Below are positions 1-5,276 of a DNA stretch of 5,276 bases, in pieces. The translations under genes were made by a program, and so were the position numbers. The DNA comes from JAIRLS01 sp031551455 (GTDB taxonomy: Bacteria > Bacteroidota > Bacteroidia > Bacteroidales > UBA4181). Under the pieces are notes generated by a model. That model was not told the origin of the DNA and ran no database searches. It saw only the letters and a list, made by a program, of their open reading frames with translations. The number at the start of each line of letters is the position of its first letter. Positions within the stretch are counted from its first letter, which is position 1. Location of the stretch: assembly GCA_031551455.1 (NCBI GenBank), contig JAVBNP010000282.1, positions 1-5,276 of the forward strand. The letters are read 5' to 3'.

Positions 1-192
1 AGCACGGAAGTAATGCTTGCCGTATCCCTCGAAAACAAGGATAAAGTGGACGAAATATTTACAAAAGCCCTTGCGATGGGTGCAACCGAAAGCAGAAAAG
101 AAGATCTCAGCTTTATGTATACCCGTAGTTTTCACGATTTGGACGGGCATATTTGGGAATTTTTCTGGATGGACGAAAATGCGGCAAAATGA
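1..192 (+). CDS. VOC (glyoxalase/bleomycin-resistance fold) family protein, C-terminal part
   Basis: The frame is open from the first base of the window to a TGA at 190-192 and gives the last 63 residues of a protein whose start lies to the left. The visible part begins STEVMLAVSLENKDKVDEIF and has a β-strand, then a helix (about residues 12-26), then the strand pair that closes a vicinal-oxygen-chelate βαβββ module. The segment FHDLDGHIWEFFWMD (44-58) is the usual end of small glyoxalase-like proteins; E53 in the HIWE motif is at the place where these proteins carry a metal-binding glutamate. Substrate cannot be deduced: many such proteins are uncharacterised dioxygenase- or glyoxalase-like enzymes, and some are binding proteins. 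It is transcribed towards the minus-strand operon and is separated from the PHP gene by 39 bases, so it is functionally independent of it as far as can be seen. Confidence 0.85.
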   Translation, partial: STEVMLAVSLENKDKVDEIFTKALAMGATESRKEDLSFMYTRSFHDLDGHIWEFFWMDENAAK

Positions 193-231
193 AAAGGGGA
201 ATTTCCAATACATCGGATTTTATAATACTCC

Positions 232-1080
232 CTACAACGGGAATTCTTCCCATATTCCGTTTTTCAACGCCATAAAGGTCCGATAACCGGCTTCTTTCAG
301 CGCGTCTGAAGCTCTGTCGAAGTGCACGGTTAACTCGTGGGATGAGTGTGCGTCCGAACTGAGCGTCACGGGAATATTCATACGACGCATTTCCCGAAAA
401 ACTCCGCATCCGGGATAAAAATCATCGATTTGCCCTTTTTGAATTCCGCGCGTATTGATTTCGACAATGCAACCCGACGAAGCAATTTCTTCGAGTGTAT
501 TCATCAACTGTTCCTTGAAAAACGGATGTTCGTCGGAAATAATACAATCCACGCGATGCTGCATTTTGATTTTGTCTAAATGTCCGACAATGTCGGGCTT
601 CATGCGACGCACCATTTCGCGGGTATATTCAAAATATGTTTGAACCGGCTGAAGAGGATCATTGCCGGTTACCTCACGCCACCCTTCACGAAACTCTTCG
701 TGAGGACCGTCAATGCACCAACGTTGTCCGTTGGGACGCACGCCGATAAAATGTATCGAACCGATAACGTAATCCCATTGGCAATCGGCATACAACGCTT
801 GTGTTTGTTCTAGAATATCGGGAAAAAAATCCGCTTCGAGTCCACAGTAAATCTCCGTTCGTCCGGCATATTCCTTTTTCAAACGTTGTATTTCGGCATA
901 ATATTCACTCACGCGTGCGGGATTGATGGTCCAACTCGTCGGAAAAACAACGGGAGCATGCGCGGAAAATCCCAATGCGGATAAACCTTGTTCGACGGCT
1001 TTCTCCGCATAACAAACCGCTTCGGCCCTGCCGTCGCAAAAAACGGTATGGGTATGATAATTGGTTTTTATGTCGGGCAT
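232..1080 (-). CDS. PHP-domain histidinol-phosphatase-like phosphoesterase (HisJ type)
   Basis: A complete 282-residue protein, a normal length for HisJ-type histidinol-phosphatases, which remove phosphate from L-histidinol phosphate in histidine synthesis. It is predicted cytoplasmic, with no signal or membrane segment. The metal-binding motifs of the PHP fold are all present and in order: YHTH (H9, H11) with CDG (D16), SAHAP (H41), GLEADF (E82), GSIHF (H110), GHLDKIK (H167) and SSDAH (D243, H245). NTRG (209-212) and YPG (222-224) also match HisJ-like sequences. The ATG at 1078-1080 sits eight codons before the first metal histidine, as expected, and shares its A with the TAA of the MoxR gene (TAATG), so the two are probably translated together. 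No histidine-pathway gene is visible, and many Bacteroidota have a HisB-type enzyme for this step (general knowledge, not shown here). The physiological substrate is therefore uncertain, although the fold and an intact metal site are well supported. Confidence 0.9.
   Translation of the reverse strand: MPDIKTNYHTHTVFCDGRAEAVCYAEKAVEQGLSALGFSAHAPVVFPTSWTINPARVSEYYAEIQRLKKEYAGRTEIYCGLEADFFPDILEQTQALYADCQWDYVIGSIHFIGVRPNGQRWCIDGPHEEFREGWREVTGNDPLQPVQTYFEYTREMVRRMKPDIVGHLDKIKMQHRVDCIISDEHPFFKEQLMNTLEEIASSGCIVEINTRGIQKGQIDDFYPGCGVFREMRRMNIPVTLSSDAHSSHELTVHFDRASDALKEAGYRTFMALKNGIWEEFPL
237..264 (+). terminator. Possible weak terminator hairpin for the VOC gene
   Basis: ACGGGAAT (237-244) can pair with ATTCCGT (254-260), with one bulged G and a 9-base loop, and is followed by a run of five T (260-264). 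The orientation would stop + strand transcription from the VOC gene about 50 bases after its stop codon. It lies inside the 3' end of the converging PHP gene. The stem has only seven pairs and a bulge, so it may be chance. No convincing hairpin with a T-run was seen on the minus strand after the PHP stop. Confidence 0.25.
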
Positions 1081-2042
1081 TATCTGGGAACTTCTATTTT
1101 CTGCAATATTTGTTTGATCAAATCGTCAGGTCCGACGCCTTCCATTTCTTTTTCGGGCGACAGCATGATGCGATGGCGCAACACGGGATAAGCCAATTCC
1201 TGAATGTCTTCGGGCGTAATAAAATCGCGACCCGACATGGCGGCCCACGCTTTCGACCCGTTGAGCAAGGCAACGGATGCACGCGGCGAAGCGCCCAAAT
1301 AAAGTGCGGGATTGCCTCGCGTGGCGGTAACCAATTCCGCAATATAGCGCAACAATTCGGGTTTCACGAAAACGTTTTGAATGGCGGCACGCAAATCGCG
1401 AATGATTTCCGCATTCAACACCTTGGGAATCTCCGGAATCCGGCGGAACAAACCGTTGTTGTGACGTTGCATGATTTCCGTTTCCTGCTCTATATCGGGA
1501 TAACCGACCGATATTTTAAACATGAAACGATCCAACTGAGCTTCCGGCAAACGATACGTTCCCTCTTGATCGATGGGATTCTGCGTGGCGACAACCATAA
1601 AGGGATAAGACATCCGATAAGTGACACCGTCGTAAGTGATTTGTCGTTCCTCCATTACCTCGAACAAAGCGGCTTGCGTTTTGGCCGGAGCACGGTTGAT
1701 TTCGTCCGTAAGGACAATGTTGGCAAACACGGGCCCGGGGCGAAATTCGAATTCTCCTTTATCGGGTCGGTAAACCGACGAACCGGTTACGTCGGACGGC
1801 ATCAGATCGGGCGTAAACTGAATGCGACTGAACTTGGCGTCGATAGCGGAAGCCAAAAGTTTTGCCATCAGCGTTTTGGCAACGCCGGGTACACCCTCGA
1901 TCAACACATGGCCTTCGGACAAAACCGCAACCAACAATAAATCGATCGGTTGTTGCTGGCCCACGATTAAACCGGCTACGGCATCCCGAGCGGCTTGAAC
2001 TTTTTCGTTCAATTGCGAAAAATCAATACGTGATTCGAACAT
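1080..2042 (-). CDS. MoxR-family AAA+ ATPase
   Basis: A complete 320-residue protein, typical for MoxR ATPases, which act as cytoplasmic chaperone-like machines that activate or remodel partner complexes, often containing vWA-domain proteins. The visible motifs are: Walker A GVPGVAKT (50-57); Walker B with the MoxR signature VLTDEINRAP (110-119), catalytic D113/E114; sensor 1 ATQNP (152-156); arginine-finger region LPEAQLDRF (R172); sensor 2 in GASPRA (R254); and the C-terminal lid with FITPEDIQELAYPVLRHR (274-291). No key residue is missing. The ATG at 2040-2042 gives the usual short N-terminal lead before the VGQ motif (27-29), and an upstream ATG at 2068-2070 is out of frame. The leader is A/T rich with no Shine-Dalgarno sequence. 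It follows the DUF4350 gene after 51 bases, and its stop overlaps the PHP start by one base. A DUF58 gene, the usual downstream neighbour, is absent. The client is unknown; the membrane proteins encoded upstream are the obvious candidates. Confidence 0.96.
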   Translation of the reverse strand: MFESRIDFSQLNEKVQAARDAVAGLIVGQQQPIDLLLVAVLSEGHVLIEGVPGVAKTLMAKLLASAIDAKFSRIQFTPDLMPSDVTGSSVYRPDKGEFEFRPGPVFANIVLTDEINRAPAKTQAALFEVMEERQITYDGVTYRMSYPFMVVATQNPIDQEGTYRLPEAQLDRFMFKISVGYPDIEQETEIMQRHNNGLFRRIPEIPKVLNAEIIRDLRAAIQNVFVKPELLRYIAELVTATRGNPALYLGASPRASVALLNGSKAWAAMSGRDFITPEDIQELAYPVLRHRIMLSPEKEMEGVGPDDLIKQILQKIEVPR

Positions 2043-2093
2043 ATATTTTTGTATTTAAAGATTCAATCATTCAAAAATCAACACATTCCGCGA
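2043..2093 (-). promoter_or_regulatory. AT-rich spacer before the MoxR gene, possible internal promoter
   Basis: This 51-base gap is much richer in A/T than the flanking genes. Read on the minus strand it has TTGATT (2081-2076), 18 bases, then TAAATA (2057-2052), which resembles a loose σ70-type -35/-10 pair. A TTGAAT direct repeat lies between them. The Bacteroidota consensus (TTTG near -33, TAnnTTTG near -7) is not clearly matched. If used, it would give a very short leader before the MoxR ATG. The A-rich stretch directly before the ATG suits Bacteroidota translation starts that lack a Shine-Dalgarno sequence, which could explain the base composition without any promoter. Confidence 0.2.
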
Positions 2094-3272
2094 TCATCGC
2101 GTGTTGGCATAAAAATCTTCCATCTCGTCGCTCAATTTCGTCAAATCATCAGCGGTAAGATCGGTTTCAGCCTCCGTGCGACAGATTTTCCATATCAAAT
2201 ATTTGGTTTTTTCCGGCGGATAACCCGATTTTCGACTCAACGTTTCGACAAATTCTTCATCGAGCTTATTGGTGGGTAATCGATAACGCGTACGAATCTG
2301 TTCCATGAAGAAAATGATTTTCTTTCGGGCAATACCTTTATGATCTTGTTTTTGAAAATATAAACGAGAAACGACGTCCAAAAATTCGAGCGTAGTATTT
2401 TGAAGCGGTTTGACCACCGGAATAATTCGTTGCCGACGCTTACCCTCGAAAATCACAAACAAGAGGATTCCGAAGATCGCAATATAATACGCCCAACGCA
2501 AGGCGGGATACTGCATCACGACACGCATGACGCTCTGCTCCCCCACCCTTCCCCGATGAACATATTCGTCCCATATCACCGGACGATCGGGCGAAAGATA
2601 CGACAAGGCTTTAAAGGCATAATCGGATGTGGCGGTATCCAAAACGTGATAATTTGAAAAAGCCGCAGGCAATAAATGCAGATAAAAAGCGCCTTTGCCG
2701 AAATCGACCTTAATAAAGTCGGGGCCGCCGGAACCGTTTTTGCCCAAAACGGTAAACTTTGAAAGCGAATCGCCGTCGAAAAAAACACTGCCCGGAGACT
2801 TACGAAACCGATATGTTTGCGAACCGAGTCGGGGATTAGTAAACATCGCCGTCGAGTCGCTTAATCGCCACACGGTAGTATCCTTGACTTCTATATGGAG
2901 GGTATCGAGCAACGAAATATTGTACATGTATCGGGCGGAGATAAAAACGGAATTACCGCCGGCCGCAAAATCGAGCAACGCATTTACATCATTTTCGTCA
3001 AACGCTGTATATTGCGAGATGGATAGGTAATGTGCCCGCAAAGTACTGTCTTTTTGCAAGTAATTATATGCCGGCACACGCGATTCGACAACGCCTTCTT
3101 CAAACAGTTCACCCATGAGCGAATACAAAACATACGTTCCGTACGGTATTTTATCCTTATCGGAAAATGTCGGTGACCAATCGATCGGTTTCGGCCGAAA
3201 TACTTCGAACAACACCGCCGCAACGAATAGCAATGTCAACACTGCCGCGTATTTGATTTCTTTTTTTTTCAT
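2094..3272 (-). CDS. DUF4350-type membrane protein
   Basis: A complete 392-residue protein. A short basic N-terminus (MKKKEIK) leads into a membrane helix (about 8-24). A large, probably extracytoplasmic domain (about 26-257) follows, containing a GTYVLY segment (45-50), an α/β stretch with GNSVFIS (106-112), and the motif VIWDEYVH (232-239). A second helix (about 259-276) ends in the basic stop-transfer GKRRQR (277-282), which places the C-terminal helical region (283-392) in the cytoplasm. This plan, with the DEY motif shortly before helix 2, is that of DUF4350 proteins, which accompany MoxR, DUF58 and DUF4129 genes; no biochemical activity is established for them as far as I know. The ATG at 3270-3272 overlaps the DUF4129 stop as ATGA, so coupling is likely. 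The first codons contain an A9 run (3261-3269). The cytoplasmic tail is a plausible contact point for the MoxR ATPase (inference). Family assignment is by architecture and neighbours. Confidence 0.85.
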   Translation of the reverse strand: MKKKEIKYAAVLTLLFVAAVLFEVFRPKPIDWSPTFSDKDKIPYGTYVLYSLMGELFEEGVVESRVPAYNYLQKDSTLRAHYLSISQYTAFDENDVNALLDFAAGGNSVFISARYMYNISLLDTLHIEVKDTTVWRLSDSTAMFTNPRLGSQTYRFRKSPGSVFFDGDSLSKFTVLGKNGSGGPDFIKVDFGKGAFYLHLLPAAFSNYHVLDTATSDYAFKALSYLSPDRPVIWDEYVHRGRVGEQSVMRVVMQYPALRWAYYIAIFGILLFVIFEGKRRQRIIPVVKPLQNTTLEFLDVVSRLYFQKQDHKGIARKKIIFFMEQIRTRYRLPTNKLDEEFVETLSRKSGYPPEKTKYLIWKICRTEAETDLTADDLTKLSDEMEDFYANTR

Positions 3273-4039
3273 CGCATACGACGGTTCAGTTCATCAAAAT
3301 CGGCTTCCATGAGTCGGTAATGCTCATCGGTAATATCAAAATCGCCGTACCAAACGTATTCGTACATGCGAGCCAGCTTGGAAAACGGTTCCCGAAGCGT
3401 TCGATCGTTGATTTCGTTCAAATACGAACGATTGGTTTTATCGGGTTGCCAACGAATTTGTTCCGTTTCGGCCAATCGTCGAAGCACGATAAGGTACGTA
3501 AGGCGAACGGCCAAACGATATTGCCGCTCCGCCAATGCCTTTTCGAGCATTGCATTCAACCGATTTCGATCGACATTTTCATCCAAAACAATCCCGGATA
3601 AATCCGATGACGGCGACGGCGGTTTTTTAAAAAAGATACCCGAAACGTCGATTCCGAACATCTTGGCCGCCACATACACGGCAACCGCCACCAACAGAAT
3701 CAACATAATTATCTTTACATGTCGATACGATATGCCGCTGCCGAATATCTTTCGAAAAAGTTTAGCGAGAAAATACCGAACATAGTCCAAAAATGTGCTT
3801 GAATATTCGAAATCATTCGTATAACGAAATTCCGAATCGTTTCTGAATCGATCCAACGAAGCTTGTTCGGGCATACGAACATTTACCAATGACGTATCAC
3901 GAGAAACAATCCGTGCATTAACACCGGAATCGGCTGCCGACAACGACGACACTCCCGCAATCGTCAAAATAACAACGATCAAAAAAAATCGACGGATATA
4001 TGTGTTTATGCCCGACAAAATTCCCGTTTTTCTTTGCAT
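3269..4039 (-). CDS. DUF4129-type membrane protein with signal peptide
   Basis: A complete 256-residue protein. The N-terminus has a basic region (K4, R16, R17), a hydrophobic core (about 18-31) and a likely cleavage site after SLSA (32-35). A short exported region (about 37-84) includes VRMPEQASLDRFRNDSEF (54-71), like that of Bacteroidota relatives. A basic amphipathic stretch (85-106) then precedes a membrane helix (about 108-126). The C-terminal half, probably cytoplasmic, carries the DUF4129 pattern: helices rich in A, L and R (160-190), RWQPDKTNRSYL (196-207), then a helix with YEYVWYGDFDI (226-236). It lies 51 bases after the six-helix membrane gene and overlaps the DUF4350 start by four bases. 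The ATG at 4037-4039 is the only sensible start, since the next Met (115) is within the membrane helix. DUF4129 domains recur beside MoxR, DUF58 and transglutaminase genes; the molecular role is not established. Confidence 0.85.
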   Translation of the reverse strand: MQRKTGILSGINTYIRRFFLIVVILTIAGVSSLSAADSGVNARIVSRDTSLVNVRMPEQASLDRFRNDSEFRYTNDFEYSSTFLDYVRYFLAKLFRKIFGSGISYRHVKIIMLILLVAVAVYVAAKMFGIDVSGIFFKKPPSPSSDLSGIVLDENVDRNRLNAMLEKALAERQYRLAVRLTYLIVLRRLAETEQIRWQPDKTNRSYLNEINDRTLREPFSKLARMYEYVWYGDFDITDEHYRLMEADFDELNRRMR

Positions 4040-4040
4040 G

Positions 4041-4070
4041 TTACCGATTGTCCGACGATATGTTATCCAT
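4041..4070 (-). other. Nine-codon mini-ORF in the leader of the DUF4129 gene
   Basis: In the 51-base spacer before the DUF4129 gene, an ATG at 4068-4070 opens a reading frame for MDNISSDNR, ending at a TAA (4041-4043). That stop is followed by a single C and then the DUF4129 ATG (TAACATG). The spacing would let a ribosome finishing the short ORF restart at the next gene. There is no Shine-Dalgarno sequence before it and no sign of conservation can be judged from one sequence, so chance is quite possible. Confidence 0.2.
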
Positions 4071-4090
4071 AATGCGAAAGTTCGATTTCA

Positions 4091-5020
4091 TCAATAAACG
4101 CCTTCGTTACCGGAATCTTGAGGTTTACCCACTTGATCAATTTTTTTCAGCAACCCGGTTCCTTCTTTTCGTTCCACCAAATTGAAATACTGAAATCCGA
4201 TGGCCAAAGCGGGAAGCGTCGACATCAAAAACGATCCGACAAACATGATGCAGGTACACAATATGGTAACTAACTCTCCGGGACCACCCGTTTGCATGAT
4301 TGCCGATACGATCATCGTAACATAAAAAGGAATGGCAAAAATACCCGTTGCAAAACTGACTACCAATCCCATTACAAACATCAACCCGAACGTTGACCAC
4401 CATTTTCCGCTTATTAACGAAAAACTGCGCCCGATACTTTGAAACAAATCGGCATCTTCGATTACCATGATGGGAATGGTTAACGAAAGCGTAACCATCA
4501 CGTAAAACAACGCAACAATGAAAATTAATGCTTTAAGCGCTATTCCTCCCGCCGAATTTCCGGGAACGGCAAATATGATGATCGTAAATAAAACGACGGC
4601 CAAAATCACCAACATACCGAAACCGATGGTCGGCAAAATTTTATTCTTACCTCGATTCCAAACCGCTTCCACGGTAATATTGTCGTTTCCTTTATCGTAT
4701 TCGACCATGTAGGAATACACAGCTATCACCATCCACAATGATGCCAACCCGAGAAAAAGGTATGCAAATCCCATTTCCGTTAAATAAAATCCGATAGACG
4801 AAGGATCCGGGATGTCCGAAACATTGCCTAATCCCATCATGCCGAAAATTTTGGAATAAAACATTCCGAAAAAAATACTGCCGATCAGCGCGAGCGGCCC
4901 CACGGAAAAAACGATAACTTTAAGAAACGATTTAAAGTTGGCTTGAACAAAGGAAAAAACGGCATCGAATTTTTGTCCGAAATTACGTTCTTCGCGAAGA
5001 TCTAATTTTTTAATAATCAT
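4091..5020 (-). CDS. Six-helix integral membrane protein (GDPD membrane-domain-like), function unknown
   Basis: A complete 309-residue, very hydrophobic protein. Six membrane segments can be seen, at about 32-55, 82-104, 130-152, 158-187, 211-236 and 250-278. A soluble N-terminus of about 28 residues and a polar tail (281-309, starting LVERKEGTG) flank them. The loop after helix 2 (YMVEYDKGNDNITVEAVW, 104-121) and the stretch after helix 4 (IMVIEDADLFQSIGRSFSLI, 184-203) resemble the repeated helix-loop units of membrane domains attached to some glycerophosphodiester phosphodiesterases and of related stand-alone bacterial proteins. No catalytic domain is attached. The ATG at 5018-5020 lies within the end of the SpoIIM-family gene (11-base overlap). 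The next Met is residue 53, inside helix 1, so this start is secure. Its constant partners here suggest a scaffold or transport part of the membrane assembly linked to MoxR, but that is inference; I do not recognise a specific function. Confidence 0.8.
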   Translation of the reverse strand: MIIKKLDLREERNFGQKFDAVFSFVQANFKSFLKVIVFSVGPLALIGSIFFGMFYSKIFGMMGLGNVSDIPDPSSIGFYLTEMGFAYLFLGLASLWMVIAVYSYMVEYDKGNDNITVEAVWNRGKNKILPTIGFGMLVILAVVLFTIIIFAVPGNSAGGIALKALIFIVALFYVMVTLSLTIPIMVIEDADLFQSIGRSFSLISGKWWSTFGLMFVMGLVVSFATGIFAIPFYVTMIVSAIMQTGGPGELVTILCTCIMFVGSFLMSTLPALAIGFQYFNLVERKEGTGLLKKIDQVGKPQDSGNEGVY

Positions 5021-5276
5021 TGGTTTTTCGATTTAAGAGAATAGGATAAACGATAAAATACCAAACAATAAAAAAGGCCGACGCCCCGATAATAAGCAAA
5101 CTGCACCAAACGGGCATCTCGGTATGGCGGGTGACAAACGATTCGATAAAAGCCGCCATGATGAAAATCGGCACCAGTCCCGCCGCTATTTTCATGCCGC
5201 GACGTACGCCTCTTCCAAACGATTCGGCACGTGAATAAGTGCCCGGAAAAAGAAGGCTGTTACCCAGTATTAACCC
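5010..5276 (-). CDS. SpoIIM-family (stage II sporulation protein M-like) membrane protein, C-terminal part
   Basis: The minus-strand frame is open from the right edge of the window to a TAA at 5010-5012 and gives the last 88 residues. A Met codon at 5193-5195 might be taken as a start, but it falls inside the conserved domain and the frame upstream of it is clearly coding. The visible part includes LLFPGTYSR (8-16), a basic loop FGRGVRRGMK (20-29), a membrane helix with GLVPIFIMAAFIESFVTR (33-50) and a last helix (about 56-80), ending LNRKTNDY. The PGTYSR and AAFIESFVTR blocks are characteristic of SpoIIM-family proteins, which also occur in bacteria that do not sporulate, as is likely here. 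Family members in Bacteroidota usually run to roughly 300 residues or more, so most of the protein lies off the window. It overlaps the next gene by 11 bases and is the first visible gene of the operon. Confidence 0.88.
   Translation of the reverse strand, partial: GLILGNSLLFPGTYSRAESFGRGVRRGMKIAAGLVPIFIMAAFIESFVTRHTEMPVWCSLLIIGASAFFIVWYFIVYPILLNRKTNDY

Noticed and set aside
193..231. A terminator for the minus-strand operon after the PHP stop
   Set aside because: Only very short pairings such as GGA/TCC and GGAA/TTCC with almost no loop are available; none makes a credible stem followed by a T-run on the minus strand.
17..286. An 89-codon + strand frame at the left edge
   Set aside because: It overlaps the VOC gene in another frame and runs into the 3' end of the PHP gene; the frame from base 1 carries the recognisable DGHIWE ending.
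975..1940. A 321-codon open frame on the + strand, opposite the MoxR gene and the start of the PHP gene
   Set aside because: It is antisense to two proteins with complete, ordered catalytic motifs. Its translation is rich in R, H, F and Q with no recognisable domain, as expected when the complement of a well-biased gene happens to lack stops.
1937..3192. The 12-base string AATCGATCGGTT occurring twice (near 1935 and 3179)
   Set aside because: Both copies encode Pro-Ile-Asp on the minus strand in unrelated proteins (QPIDL in MoxR, KPIDW in DUF4350), so this is coding coincidence and not a repeat element.
3366..3785. A 139-codon + strand frame opposite the DUF4129 gene
   Set aside because: It is a low-complexity, Ser/Arg-rich translation with no domain, wholly within a well-supported gene on the other strand.
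2043..4090. The two non-overlapping junctions both being exactly 51 bases (2043-2093 and 4040-4090)
   Set aside because: The two spacers share no sequence similarity and differ in base composition, so the equal length is taken as chance.
5010..5195. A 61-residue small protein starting at the ATG at 5193-5195
   Set aside because: The same frame stays open to the window edge and the upstream codons encode conserved SpoIIM-family sequence, so this is an internal Met of a larger protein.

Overview
The window looks like part of a Bacteroidota chromosome, probably Bacteroidales-like. Three things point there: the protein families and their order, moderate G+C with AT-rich gaps, and the absence of clear Shine-Dalgarno sequences before any start codon, with A/T-rich leaders instead. 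No rRNA, tRNA, CRISPR array, insertion sequence or phage gene was seen. Coding density is very high and there is no gene-free stretch over 60 bases.

Layout: the left edge (1-192, + strand) is the 3' end of a VOC/glyoxalase-fold gene. It converges on a tightly packed run of six minus-strand genes that fills the rest of the window. Read in the direction of transcription, from right to left, they are: the C-terminal part of a SpoIIM-family membrane protein (5010-5276, cut by the window edge); a six-helix membrane protein (4091-5020); a DUF4129-type membrane protein with a signal peptide (3269-4039); a DUF4350-type protein with two membrane helices (2094-3272); a MoxR-family AAA+ ATPase (1080-2042); and a HisJ-type PHP-domain phosphatase (232-1080).

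Four of the six genes overlap a neighbour's stop or start codon in a way that suggests translational coupling (11 nt, ATGA 4 nt, and TAATG 1 nt). The other two junctions each have a 51-nt spacer. The whole run is probably one operon whose promoter lies beyond the right edge. A weak internal promoter may sit just before the MoxR gene.

The five genes from SpoIIM to MoxR form a recurring but poorly understood Bacteroidota gene neighbourhood. The likely arrangement is a cytoplasmic MoxR ATPase that remodels or activates a membrane assembly made from the other products; this is inference from family and context. Two points stand out. The DUF58 (vWA-like) partner that usually follows moxR in such clusters is not there, and the position is taken by the PHP phosphatase joined to moxR by a one-base stop/start overlap. 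Also, the DUF4350 gene begins with an A9 tract in which a one-base slip in either direction would end translation early.
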